From: Thuidium tamariscinum
Lineage: Eukaryota > Streptophyta > Bryopsida > Hypnales > Thuidiaceae
DNA: 64,000 nucleotides
Assembly (NCBI GenBank): GCA_947034885.2
Contig: OX344758.2
Location: forward strand, 5,148,501 to 5,212,500
Direction of reading: 5' to 3'
Shown: piece by piece, positions 12,161 to 23,881 of the stretch
Layout of the letters: every line of letters starts with the position of its first letter
How positions within the stretch are numbered: position 1 is the stretch's first letter
Notes under the pieces: generated by a model
What the model saw: only the letters and a program-made list of their open reading frames with translations
Told to the model about the DNA's origin: nothing
Database searches by the model: none
Program-made: the position numbers and the translations under genes

Positions 12161-12889
12161 GGGTCAATTGCAACAAACACCATCCATTTTCTATAGCAAT
12201 TTGCAATACAACACATTTTTTTTGGAACTAATATTTAATTAGAAAAACAATTTTAAAAAATATGAAAAATATGTCCAATGTATACACTTTAAAAAAAAAG
12301 TACCCTATGAAGGAAAAGCTTAGGAAAATTCTCTAAGTAAGAAAACTAGAAAAGTGTAAAATCTCATGAAAATGGGCATATTTACATTAGAATTTTTAAA
12401 AAATCGGAAAAGTTATTTTTTAGAAATCTGAAAATCGGCCATTTTGGAAGAGTTGATGGTGATAAGATTGCACCAAAAAAAATCTTAACACCATCAACAA
12501 TGTTCAAAATTTGCATGCAATGGGAGTGTTGTTTGCATGTATGTAGAGGATATAAAATAATGTATTTTTAGATTTCTTTTGGTAGGAATATGCTTTCCTA
12601 CTATGCAAATGCACCATGAAAATTTCAGCTTTAGATCATGAAATTTGGAGACTCCTAACGTAGTAAAAACCCCGAAACCTCAATTTGTGACAAATTAACA
12701 AAAATGAATTTTAAATATAAAATGATTTTTTTAATTTATGAAAAATAAAGGATGTGGAAACTATCAAGTTATAGAGGTCCACTAATTATTTCGTATTCTT
12801 AGATATTTTTATTCAAAAGTTATAGCAGAAAAGAACAACATCACTCCAATTGTAACGGGAAATAGGATCGGTGTTTCTTACAATCACCC
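12161..12889 (+). mobile_element. Type B TIR element, 729 bp
   Basis: The left end GGGTCAATTGCAACAAACACC and the right end CGGTGTTTCTTACAATCACCC are inverted, with an exact TCAA duplication outside both (12157-12160 and 12890-12893). It is collinear with the type B copy at 34.9 kb. Confidence 0.85.
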
Positions 12890-13575
12890 TCAACCACTCT
12901 TTAATAGGTTAAACAATGTTTATAGTAGACTTTTTTGGAATTCATTGTTATTGGTTTGGAAATAATGTAGTTTGCCCTTCTAAGTTTCCATGTTTCCTAG
13001 AGTTCTAATGTCTTTGTGTATCTCCGAACCCTAATGTATTACACAATTGCATAATTTGCATTGGATGGTTTGCAAATTCACTTGTAATTTATATATTTGG
13101 GTACTAGGGTAGCCTTGAATTTTTATTATTTAATAGTTGAAACCAAAATCAGCTTTTAATTTTGAATTGGAACCATCTCCATCATCCATTTGAATTTTGA
13201 AATAGAAAAATCCACACCTACTACTCCTAATAACGTTCATGAGGTATTTTGAAATTTATTGGCTATTTCCTTCATTTTTCAAAATTGAATTGTTTTTTCA
13301 AGTAAATATAGTGGCATACTACTGTGACATTGTCATAAAAAAACAGAAATGGTGGTTGTGAAAAGAATGCCTCAAGGCATAATACACAACTTCTTCATTT
13401 ACATAGAGAAGACATTTTAGGAAGAAAATTCAAAAAGTAATGCCTCATAATTCCTCTTTCACAGAAACATAAGCACATCCACTTTCCAACACCTCTTTAC
13501 TATGAAACAAATGTATAGCCTTGGGTTAACTCCACATGAATCAAAGAAGAGATGATAAATGGACCCTTGAGTTAA

Positions 13576-14214
13576 CCCCTAAATGTCCGAGACTTCCAAA
13601 TGTGGTGTTTTCAAAATTTTGAAGTTAAATAAAATCTAACCTAGTTGCTATTTTTAGTATTTTATATTTATAGTTTTTTTGTAATCTACTTTTAGGATTA
13701 AAAATCCAATATTGACAATGATTGATTACAATTTTTCTACAAGAGATTTCATGCAAGGATTTCTTGCAACTTTTTGTAGTATTGAGGTCTCTTCAAATTG
13801 AGCCTCAAATACATGAGATTTTGGAGGAAAAACCACATTAGAAATTCGTTTAAAAAAATTATAGTGTAGATTTTGATAAGCCATAAATTGATTGGGGTTG
13901 TGTATGTTAGGTCCTTTAACAATTTAACCTCAATTATTTTGGTGACCAATTTTTTAGATTTGGCATGTAAAAAGAGGACTGAAAGACTTCAACTCACTTT
14001 GGTAGTTTAACACCCTTATGAATAAACATTATAATCTTTCAATCTATAAATGACATTCTTGTGTTTCTTTTCCCAAGTGATCTCTAACATGTCTACTTTG
14101 AATTTGTATGGTTACATATAAAAGAAAATTGTTAAAGCATATCAAAATGTTGTCTTTTTATTCAATTTAGAACAAATTCCTTCAAGCTCAAAAAAGACCT
14201 TCGACATTTAGGGG
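13576..14214 (+). mobile_element. Type F TTAA element, 639 bp
   Basis: The ends are CCCCTAAATGTCCGAG and CGACATTTAGGGG, preceded by TTAA (13572-13575) and followed by TTGA, a one-base decay of TTAA. The region inside the left end (TTTTGAAGTTAAATAAAATC) matches, in reverse, the right end of the element at 55.7-57.1 kb. There is no credible coding frame. Confidence 0.75.
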
Positions 14215-14218
14215 TTGA

Positions 14219-15414
14219 CTGCACTTAAGTCAAAGAAGAAATGCAACTGTATGTCTGTATGGAGCTATGCGCATGTCAGATTCAGTAGCTTGTTGCAAAA
14301 AATATTTTAATTTTAAAAGTTTGACAATTTGGCAACTTGCTTTCCTTTTCTTGAATTTTTGCACTTTTGTTTTTCCTACTTTTCCAACACTCCCAATTTT
14401 GAATTAACTTTTTCTATTCATATGTAAATGTATTACTTTTCTAAATTTTTTCAAGAATAATTTTTGGATATTCAAAATTGGCAACAATGAAAATTTTCAG
14501 ATTTTCAAAAAACAGTTCTACAATTCTTAAAATTTTGGACATGTTCCAAATTTTCTCTAGTTATTTATTTCCGAAACTGACCTACACGTACGGTGAGTGG
14601 ATTGCCTCAAAACCGCCTACTTGCATCCATGGGTGGACTTGCGACCGGTTGTCCCCTGCCCTGCAGAAAGGTCCGGTGGAGTTACCACTAGAGTTAAAGC
14701 GGAGGTTGCCAGACGACAAGCCGGCTTGGCGCGGCAGACCGTGCGCGAGGGGCTGCGCAGCATCTGGCGAGCGGTTCGCCTCGGGAGGGACCCGCCCCAT
14801 TGGCGACACTACAGTGCACGGCCACGGCCACAGAACGAGAGAGAACGTGCCTACGCAAAGTCTCACTAGCATTCGCTGCGACTGTAGCTTGCACACCCGA
14901 GACTGCCGATCCGAAAAGGAGAAAACTCAAAGCCCGGCTCTCCTTTTGTCTCTCTCGGCTCGTCTGGGTCCTCGTCAAGTTCAGTCAGTCCTTGGAGGGC
15001 AATCCTGTACTCGGGACAGTCCTGTATTCCCGTTGCTTCAGCCTCGGAAGATTGATGTCCAGGGTTCTGCTCGTCCTGCTCGTTTTGCGGTTGAGCTTCG
15101 TTTGACGATCGGATTCCACGGGTGGAAGGCTCTGGTCCGACTGCGGCTGCGGAGGAAAGCATGAAGAGAGGTTCTGATGCGGGGATTCTCCAGGCAATGC
15201 ACGGTCTGTCCACGTTGATACAGTTTCTCTCCACTGCGCCGGGAGTGGCAGCACCCGCAGCAGGAGCTCGGAGGGGGCACCGGGTTCAGTGCGATTTCGG
15301 AACGGTGTAGTCGTCTCTGGATCTCATTGCGAGAACTAACGCAAGGCGGTGGGGAGAGATAGACTGACTTCGGGTGAGTGGGGGATCCCTGAAAAGCAGC
15401 AGCCAGCCGCCGCA
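14219..15414 (+). promoter_or_regulatory. Upstream region and leader of MIKC* gene 1
   Basis: Composition changes sharply from AT-rich to GC-rich at about 14.58 kb and stays so to the ATG at 15415, which suggests a promoter plus long 5' leader. Overlapping open frames on both strands (up to 228 codons at 14478-15164) are typical of GC-rich leader DNA. None resembles a known protein. The transcription start cannot be placed from sequence. Confidence 0.45.
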
Positions 15415-17675
15415 ATGGGAAGGGTGAAGCTTGAGATTAAGAAGATTGAGAATCCGACGAACAGACAGGTGACGTACTCCAAGAGACGCAATGGGCTTAT
15501 CAAAAAGGCGTATGAGTTGTCAGTGCTGTGCGATATCGACGTAGCGCTCATCATGTTCTCGCCTTCGGGGAAACTCACTCAATACAGTAATTGCAGGTAC
15601 GTCGTTCCCCTTCAGGAGGATTAGTGACCTAAAGCTTGCTCAGGCTCATGGCTTGAGCCGCAATCTAGAGAGGCAGCCGGAAGTTTAGTCGATTGGGACT
15701 ATGTGGTATGGATGTGCCCGAGAATTTCTGAATGTGGGATGGATCGCATTCACGGTGCACTCGGACAAGTCTAGATGTTTGTGAGCAACACGATTGCCTT
15801 GAAACATGCGCCAGCTTCGAAAATAGTTCTGAACTCGAGTGTCAAGCTTACAACCTAAGATATGTTGATGGTATTGTAACGGTGTGAACTTAGTAGGGTA
15901 TCCATGTCCGGTCCCGGAACTTGCAATGTTGTAATAGGAATGCATAATTCTCGGGGTGATCGGATGCATTCTTCGTGTTACTAAAACTGGGTGCTCCATG
16001 CAGTATTGAAGACGTGATCTCTCGGTTTGCGAACTTACCTATGCATGAGCGGAACAAAAGGTTAGTGTCGGACTTGTTTCGTTTCCTGTCCTCGTGGATT
16101 GGAGGTTGGACTGTACCAGACCTGTTCATGAATGTTCGATTTTTCAGGCTCTCAGCATGGGTATTTTAAATTTTCTTTCCTGTCATGTCGTGGGGACAGT
16201 TTTGAGGATATGCTTACACGCTTCGCCAATTTCCACATGATCCATGATCGCACGAAGTACGCTAGGTACTGTACATCCTTCTTTCATTCACTAATTCGTC
16301 TCATTTTATTTGTTGAGCTTAATGTGCACATTTCTTGGATTGAAGTAGCGTGACTGATCTGTTTGCGATGTGCGTGTGCATTCGCGGTGGACGCCATCTC
16401 AGAACAAATCAAAATCTGGAGGTCAGCCTCATACAACGTTGACTGGCATTTGTGAATCTATTTATTAAGCCTGCGGTTTGATACGTTTCATCCGTTACAG
16501 TGATAGTGTGATACGATGAGAGTGGGAAACTTATGAAGCTAGACTTGGGTTTCAGGGTAGTCGTAGGGTTTTAGAGTAGGCATTACCAAGGGTTTTGGAG
16601 TGACAGGACTCTGTCTGGGTGGTGGTGTGAACACAGTATTTACACAAGTCATTGAAGAAGTTGAATGGGGAGAGGGATCTTGCATCGAACCATCAAGTCC
16701 TTTCGGGAAACAAGAGTTATGAAGTAGGGGTATGTTACGCAACTCCTTATATAATTCTGATTGATCTTGGAAGATGATCTCATATTACATCGAGGATTAG
16801 TCTAAGCCATTTAATCGATTTTAAAGTCTGGGTCATTGGAATTTAGTCTCTGGATGCCATTGCATCTCAACTCAAGCAGGCAATCATGAATCGGCAGAGG
16901 CATGGAAGATTATATTTCAACGTAATTTAAGGTGCACTCTCTTGAATGTTTGATCAGCTACTACAAGAGGAGTTGAAAAAATCTCAGCAAGAGAAAGAGT
17001 TAGTACAGCAGAGAGCACGATTATATTTGGCGGATGAGCAACTGTTACAGAGCATTGCTTCCGTCCAGCAACTTGCCAATATGGAATCCGAGTTGGAGCA
17101 GGCACTCGAACGAGTGCGTGCGAGGAAGGTAAATGTTCTGACCTCGGTTTTCAAGTCCCTGCACAATTTTTTCCATTTTTTCCGTGACAGTATCAGTTTA
17201 TTACTCCTGGCCCAGATGATTTAGAGGCTCTGATCATTTAGTGTTATTATTGGGATTTTCGTACAGACGTATGTGAGCAGTGCGTATCAGGCTCATAGCG
17301 TTATGCAGAGACAGGTGCAACCTCTTAAATACTTTGCTCAATTTACATAATCTTAAATGATTCCTGGTATCAAGTTAAAGCATATTTGGAGACAACCCCA
17401 TTTTTTCTAGTTGCACTAACTTGAGATTTAATCTGTTTCATCCGCAGCAACATGAATTTCTGGGCAACAGTTATCAACAGGTATAATTTGATTTGTAATA
17501 CATTCTACTCGCTGTTGGTCAGTCCAAAGTGATCGTCTTGTTCCTACAGAGCACGTTGATGCAATTCACGAGATTTTAATTAGGTCTACTCAAACAGATA
17601 TAATGATGTAATTTTTTTCATCGCGCACAGATGATGGCATTACGCCAACAGCAGCACCAACAACAACATCAACAT

Positions 17676-17707
<32 letters not shown>

Positions 17708-18708
17708 CCAGGGGAATATTGCTGCCTCTCAACCTCAATTTTTGCAGTGGAATATGCCTGAGCGGGCCGAGGCAACTCTTCAGGACTTTATGGAACAACA
17801 AACGAACCCTAGTCAGGCAATCGTGCCTGTACAGATGCCAAGGTATTTTAGCTTGTTCTCAATTATTAATCTAAACTTGCATGATTTGAGGCTTTGAATC
17901 ACAAAACTTCAAAGAGTACAGAAACTTGAACACGGTCGATAAATTTTTGCTAATGCTCCGCAGGGAAGTGGCAAGCAACAGTGAGGCAAGCCCAACGAGT
18001 TTCTTTGAACGAGCTGCATCGCATTCCAATCTTCATAGCCTGGGTCAGATTGGTCAATTACAACGAGGATTATCAATACACGACATGACTTTGGAACAAC
18101 CTGGTGGTCAGTATGACGACTCACAAAAGAAAGCCAAGCTGGAGGTGAACATGGGTTTTGCGTCGTCCAGTAGTAATGGACCTACTGCTGCTGTTGCTGC
18201 TGCTGAAGAAGAAACCGCGGAAACCTTCACCACGCAATCTGAGCAAGCTCACGGGAGCGCCAGCGCTTCCCATTGGCATCAGTCTCATCATGCGCAGGCC
18301 TACGCCAGCTCTCAGTATCCGAATGGCTTCTTCCATCAGGTACTGTGATCTCGTGCACGGTTCTAGGCCCCTTGACGGCCACTTCTTTTGGAACCCTAAA
18401 ACCTACAGATCTCTTCTAACTTCCTACTCGATGAAATGGTAGATTTCAGTGGCGCTACCGAAACCTGAGCAATTTTATTCTAGATACTAGATTTCGGAGC
18501 TCTAGACACTTGAATTTCGTAGTTTTCATAGCTCCCGACAATTGAACACCACAGTTTTGGGCTTTTGGCACTTTGGAATACGACATGTTGCCCATTTGGT
18601 TGTGAAAACTGCGGTTGATTTTCACCTTAAATGGGTTTTTTTGGTTGCACTGAGGGTTGTAAGATCTCAATCTAGTATTTTTGGCAGAGTGCAGATGCGT
18701 GGAAATGA
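15415..18708 (+). CDS. MIKC*-type MADS-box transcription factor (gene 1)
   Basis: Exons by splice-site reading: 15415-15596, 16004-16060, 16200-16265 (optional, see separate entry), 16403-16421, 16637-16729, 16958-17128, 17267-17314, 17448-17480, 17631-17842, 17964-18339, 18688-18708. Every intron is GT-AG and all joins keep frame, giving 403 residues without the optional exon or 425 with it. Residues 1-60 are a full MADS domain starting [20 protein letters not shown], which binds CArG-type DNA as a dimer. The next exons encode [19 protein letters not shown], typical of MIKC* I regions. A Leu-heptad K-like coiled coil follows ([20 protein letters not shown] onward). The C half is Gln/His-rich, and the end is DAWK. 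MIKC* proteins are nuclear regulators of gametophyte programmes in land plants; the specific role here is not shown. Exon 1 is much closer to gene 2 than exon 4 (TNQNLE versus KIENLE) is. Confidence 0.93.
16200..16265 (+). other. Extra in-frame exon, a diverged copy of exon 2
   Basis: A 66-bp segment lies between a good acceptor (GGGGACAG) and donor (GTACTG) with the same phase as exon 2 (16004-16060). It encodes [14 protein letters not shown] and then IHDRTKYAR, alignable to exon 2's [20 protein letters not shown]. Because both exons share phase and have lengths divisible by three, a transcript could include either or both. No counterpart is visible in the matching intron of gene 2. Whether it is spliced into mRNA is not known. 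Confidence 0.75.
17649..17712 (+). repeat. CAA/CAG codon repeat encoding a Gln/His tract
   Basis: Interrupted CAA, CAG, CAC and CAT codons give a tract of about 20 Gln with scattered His in exon 9 of MIKC* gene 1 (counting the optional exon). Gene 2 has a shorter, purer CAG run of eight Gln at the equivalent point, so the tract length has diverged between paralogues. Confidence 0.9.
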
Positions 18709-20936
18709 TTCCCACCGATGAATTCGGTTCAATGGCTGCCGTGAGTCACTCTCCGAAGTGGCTACTTGACTGGAACCTATGCTAGCTAGCTTTTGCTGTT
18801 TGGTGATTACCGGTATTATATGAGAAATCATAGGTCAGTCTCCACACGAACGAGTGATAGTTGTAGACAGTGCTCGCAGCGCTGGTAGAAATTCCGTTTC
18901 ATTACAGTGGGTACCGTGTTCAAGTAGCGTAGCTAGCTCGGTCCATTGTAGGTAACGATTTGCTCTTAAAATTTTAGTTAGTTCAGGGAGATCTCACACA
19001 GTCTCGCTGAAGTGTAGAGCAGAATTTCAATCAAGCGGGCTGGTGCCATGCATGCGTTGTTTGTAACCTTGTAACCATTAACCAGTAGGAGTTTTCCTTC
19101 GGTCAATTGAAGGCCCAATGCTTACATCAGAATGTTTGGAGACTGTACGCTGCCGTTTCTGCACTGTCGAAATCGATCCTTCACCTACACGAGGATGCAG
19201 ATCGATGCCTTTGGAGTAGCTTCTTGTTTCGGCTCTTGATTGAAAATTCTCTCTCTGTAAAGGTCACGTCTTTGGATATGTGCACTTGGGGTATCGTCAA
19301 TTATTAGTCCCTCAAATGGCGTAACTGTTTGTTCATTTTGGCCTGTTGCGTTTTAGTTCGTTGTTGGGTGTGATACCGCAGTCTCTGACAGCAGCAGCTT
19401 TTGAGGAAATAAAAACCATAATAAAAAGCAGGCGCAGACAACTCATTTAATGCGGAAATGAAAAAGAAAACACACATGGAACTCATTCCAATATTAGTTA
19501 CGGGGCCTACCCTTGTGATCGAACGTGTATAATTCCTTGGGACTCAGGTCTACGGCTTCTTTCAGGTCATGTCCGGTTGAGGTCCTGATAATGTAAACAA
19601 AGTAGTTTGTGCTTGGTGAGAATAAATTGCTTGTTCCTGGGGCTCCAAAACAGTGTGGGCATTTACAAGTGTCTATGAGGAGGTTGTGAAATGGATACCT
19701 GATTGTGGGAAAATGGCCCCTTGATTACATCAGAGCATGATAAGATTTGGTTTATATTTCTTCAATGGATGGTTTAAGAGTCCCAATGGGTTCTTTCCTA
19801 ACTAAGTGGATAGGTGTCTACTAGTTTTATTCAAAATAAGAATTGGTGGTCCAACTACCTTCTTGCAAATGTAAAAAATTTGAAATAATGATTGATTCAA
19901 GCATTCATTTTAGTTTTAGAAAGGGTCGCATTTAAAAACCATCTCTATTACTTTTTACATGTTGCAATGCTAGTTTTTAAACGAAACTATATTTTCTTAA
20001 AACCAAGCATGTATAGGTTTCTAAGGCCTTTGAATCATGATTCATGAATAGGGACCTATATTAAATTTTTGTTTGAAAATTCATAAGTAAATCATAAATG
20101 CTCCGAAAATTATGAAACAACTTGTGCTAGATTCCTTGTTTATTTCTCTTTGATTGAAAAATGAACAAAAAGTATTACCATCTACAATAATACATGATAA
20201 AGATGGACCAGCCCTTAAATGAGCGCTTTCTAAGCCTCTTACCTTATAGTGGAAATAACTTACTTCAAACTATAAAAAAAAATACATTTTTGTAGTATTG
20301 GAGCATCACCACCCATCTAGCAAAATACGGTGGTAATTTAGGTGGCAAAATGCAAAGCCATCTAGTTTGTAATTTGGATGGAAATACGCAACCCATCTAT
20401 AGCTTCTTAAGAGGCTGAGTTTGAGTGAATTGGGAGGTTAAAAATTCAAAAAAACTACCAAAATTGGTGGTTGTGAAATGGTTCAACTTCTCAACTTGTA
20501 TGATTTCATCAGAGGAAGTGTAAGGCCTTTGCCACCTAAAGTTGCAGAAAGTCATTTTTTCATCGTTATAAATTGTTTCATGGGCTAGAAGGACGAAGGT
20601 AGCTAGCAAAATGGCCCCAATTTGCTATCCAAATCACATTTGTACATTGATCAAATGAGCCAGTCATTCAAAATACAAGGGAGGCAAGGCAAGTTTGCAG
20701 GCTCCAACTATGAAGTCATCCAAAATACAAGACGGGTCATGGGCGGGAATGCCTTTAGCAATTGGAATCGTAAATTTAAAGAAAGAACTAGAATTTTTGG
20801 ATGGCATGTAATTCTTATGAAATTTCAAAGTGGAAGCTCCCTAGGCCACATACGCTTGAATTGAAAACCAAAACCTAAAAAAATCAACAATCAACAAATT
20901 GCAATGATACTTTTGTTTTTCAAAGGATTGATTAAG
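18709..20936. other. 3' flank of gene 1, then AT-rich DNA with a decayed type H element
   Basis: 18709 to about 19.7 kb keeps balanced composition and presumably holds the 3' untranslated region and flank of MIKC* gene 1. After about 19.7 kb it becomes AT-rich. Around 19.95-20.24 kb the sequence resembles the type H element at 1.6 kb and ends in CTCTTACCTTA. No gene was recognised. Confidence 0.45.
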
Positions 20937-22440
20937 TGTCATTGCAAGAAAGGGTGAACAATTTCCTAATCACAATTGAAACCATTTTCTTGTTGTTTGT
21001 TAATAACTTTTGAAGCACAAGTCCAATGAACATGAAATTTTTATTGAGCATGTTTAAGTGTCTAACTTTATAGTAATGAGATCCCTTATTTTATAGAAAT
21101 TAATAAAAATCATTTTATATTTAAAATTTATTTTTTTCAATTTGTCACTAGTTGAAGTTTAGGGGTTTTCATTATGTTACAAGTCTCCAAATTTAATGAT
21201 TTGGAGCTTTAACTTTCATGGTCTATTTGTATAGTAGAGAAGCATATGTACCTATAAAAGGAAATTTGAAAATATATTATTTTATGCCCTCCACATGAAC
21301 ACAAAGTACAAACAACACTTCTATTACACTCACTTTTGAACATTGAAGATGGATTTTAGATCATTCTTTTGGAAAAATCTCATCACCATTGACTCTTTCG
21401 AAATTGCCTTTTTTTTCTTTAATCCTATTTTTTATAAATTAAAATGTAAAATTATAGTGATAGTAACTATTTTCATGAGATTTTGCATTTTTCTAGTTCA
21501 CCTATTTAGAGAATTTTTCTATATTTTTCTTTCTTAGGGTACTTTTTTCATAAAGACACATGGGTGATTGCAAGAAACACTTGTCCTATTTTTTGTCCCC
21601 TTGACCTCCAACAGGTAGTTTTTTGCTCATAACTTTTGCATCGTTTGCCCTATCAACTTGAAATTTGGAATGAAGGTGCACACAAAAGTTTTATATGTTG
21701 TGTAATTTTTTCAATTTTCTTAAAATTAGTTTACTATTTTAAAATTGCCCCCGATTGGCTGTCTACCTTGGTCATTTTGGGGGGTTTTAGTCCTATTTTT
21801 GACTCAAAAATCCGAATTTGAAGCCACAAATTAGACAAGTTGGAGTTCTACTAACATTTCAAGGATTGACAGTGAGTTTTTATAAAAATAGTAAAATGTC
21901 TATTGTCCACGTGGGGCCAAAGTGACCTTCCTTTGCACAAACTCTACGAAGAGGGAAAAACTTTTTTAGAGGAATTTTTTCATGTAATGTATGCACAATT
22001 TTTTTTAGAAAAATGGATTTCTTAAAAATAATTTTTTGATTTTTTTTAATTATTAAAAATAAAAAGGTCCACAGACTCTTTTTTTGCTATTTTCTGCTCC
22101 CTATGGCCTATGAAGTACTTGTAGTAGTCCATAGTACTGCATAATACTGCATAGTACTACACTGACGGCCCAAATTTGAAAGTGCCCAAAATCGACGGCT
22201 GAGATTTGCAGGCGCGTGTCAGACGTATTGTACTGTCAGAATCGTATAGTACTGCCAGTACTATGCCAAAAAACAGCATTTTGAGCCAAAAACATGAAGT
22301 GTTTCTTGCAATCACCCACATACATGAAACATATTTTTCACTTTTTTTTTAATCATTTTCCTAATTTTAAAATACTCCTGAAGAAAAAAATGAGCATTGT
22401 AAGAAATGCTATATTTTTTGAACGCCCTTCCTTGCATGAC
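20937..22440 (+). mobile_element. Type C TIR element split by a type D insertion
   Basis: It starts GTCATTGCAAGAAAGGGTGA and ends CCTTCCTTGCATGAC, both decayed forms of the shared terminus. The left part matches the type C copy at 7.0 kb and the palindrome arms at 39.2 kb. Removing the type D element at 21562-22317 leaves about 745 bp, the normal unit size. The outer duplication is not clear. Confidence 0.7.
21562..22317 (+). mobile_element. Type D TIR element nested in type C, 756 bp
   Basis: The ends GGGTGATTGCAAGAAACACT and AGTGTTTCTTGCAATCACCC are perfect inverted copies over 19 bases, flanked by an exact ACAT duplication (21558-21561 and 22318-22321). The right third (about 22115-22260) is packed with TAGTACT-like words, a possible subterminal binding array. 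The best-preserved termini of any copy suggest a young insertion. A 61-codon frame at 21636-21821 is not recognisable. Confidence 0.9.
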
Positions 22441-22952
22441 TAGTAATGAAAGTGTAGGGATACTTCAAGAGAAATCTATTGTGCACAAAAGAGTAGAAGG
22501 ATGGTTTGGGCCTTTGAGAATTTGGGGTGTTTCCACATTATAATTTTACACTTCACAAATAGGAAAGTAGTGAACTTTGCTTCTTGGAACATCATATACT
22601 TTTCCATATCTTCAATTAGTTCAATATGGCATGGACAAAGTTGACAACAAATTTCTAGGAATTTAGGATTGGACATCTTAAAATTATAAAAGGTCACGCC
22701 TATAATTTCTTTTTCAAACTTCAAACTTCCTTTCTATTGCTTCCATTATGCAACTATATATAATTGAAATTTTTTATATAAACTTTCACAAACGTATTAC
22801 ATGCTTTTCATAAATTATAGAAGTTTCAATGCTTTTTTATAAAAAAAAATCATATTATATTCAAAATACTTTTCAAAAATCTACATTTGTATTTTAGAGT
22901 GTTGTAACATTGTTGGATTGAACATTCAACATTGTAATAAAGATAATTTTAA

Positions 22953-23877
22953 CCTCTAAAGGACCAACATGTGTTTTTGGATGTATAGAAATTTTGGATA
23001 GGTACATGTGACTAGAGATTTCTATATTTGTGGCCCAAATTTTAATAGAAGGTAGGGGCAAGAAATATCTTTCATATACACTAAATTTCATGACATTTGG
23101 AAATATGAGTAAAAAATTATGGCCTTATATGTTGTTTTTTCTATAACTAGATACTATAGGCACATCAAGAAAAATCACTTTTTCTTTTTAAAAAGTTTGA
23201 AATTGTTTTTTTAAGTTATATATATATATATATGTGAAAAGCTTTGAATCATTCCATTTTGATCAATGAGTCAAAAGTTATGAGGATTTTTTGTTTGCGG
23301 GCAGTTATAGATTCTTTGCTTTGAAATAAACTTTGAAGTCTTTTATCTTACTTAATTTTCAATATTTTTTGAAAAAAAAATAATAGGATGTAGATTTTTT
23401 ATTACAAAATTGCGACCATTGAGATTGGCATTTTTCAATTCCATAATTAAATTCTTAATAATATAGTATTTCTAATCATTCTCCATTACTGTCTATTTAC
23501 TATTTTTTTTTCTATATATTGTACAATTCTAAGTGATGTGAAATTTTTCAAGCATGTATCCAACTTGTCGAGGAAAAAGAATCCAAAGAAGCACCACCAT
23601 TTTGGACATTTTTTCATAGAAAAGTGAGCGTGCAAAGTATAGGTGCCCTATTTTTTGTTGGCCCAAAAAATGATTTAAGTGAATTTGAGTACTTATATCT
23701 TTCAATTGACATAGTGGAGATGTCTGAAATTTTTACCACATGTTCTCAAGTTAGCATACTACAAGATCCTATGGTTACATGTGTCAAAAAAAGTTTTTTT
23801 CAAAAATTTGGTACTTGTTTTAGAAATGGCAGTTTTTGAGCATTTTCAGTGAAAACATAGTCATGAAATTCTAGGGG
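22953..23877. mobile_element. Type F TTAA element, decayed, 925 bp
   Basis: The left end TTAACCTCTAAAGGACC and right end CTAGGGGTTAA both include TTAA. The length and the right-hand interior (GGCAGTTTT, then a run ending AGGGGTTAAAAT) match the 922-bp element at 52469-53390. The termini carry several substitutions, so this is an older copy. Confidence 0.6.
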
Positions 23878-23881
23878 TTAA

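Noticed and set aside
14478..15164. 228-codon frame upstream of MIKC* gene 1
   Set aside because: Several overlapping long frames exist on both strands here, which is expected of GC-rich leader DNA. The sequence has no known domain and its N-terminal part is in AT-rich spacer.
15349..15624. Longer frame starting upstream of the gene 1 MADS domain
   Set aside because: The upstream extension begins at GTG. The ATG at 15415 gives the canonical [14 protein letters not shown] start, identical in gene 2, and the frame's end runs past the exon 1 donor into the intron.
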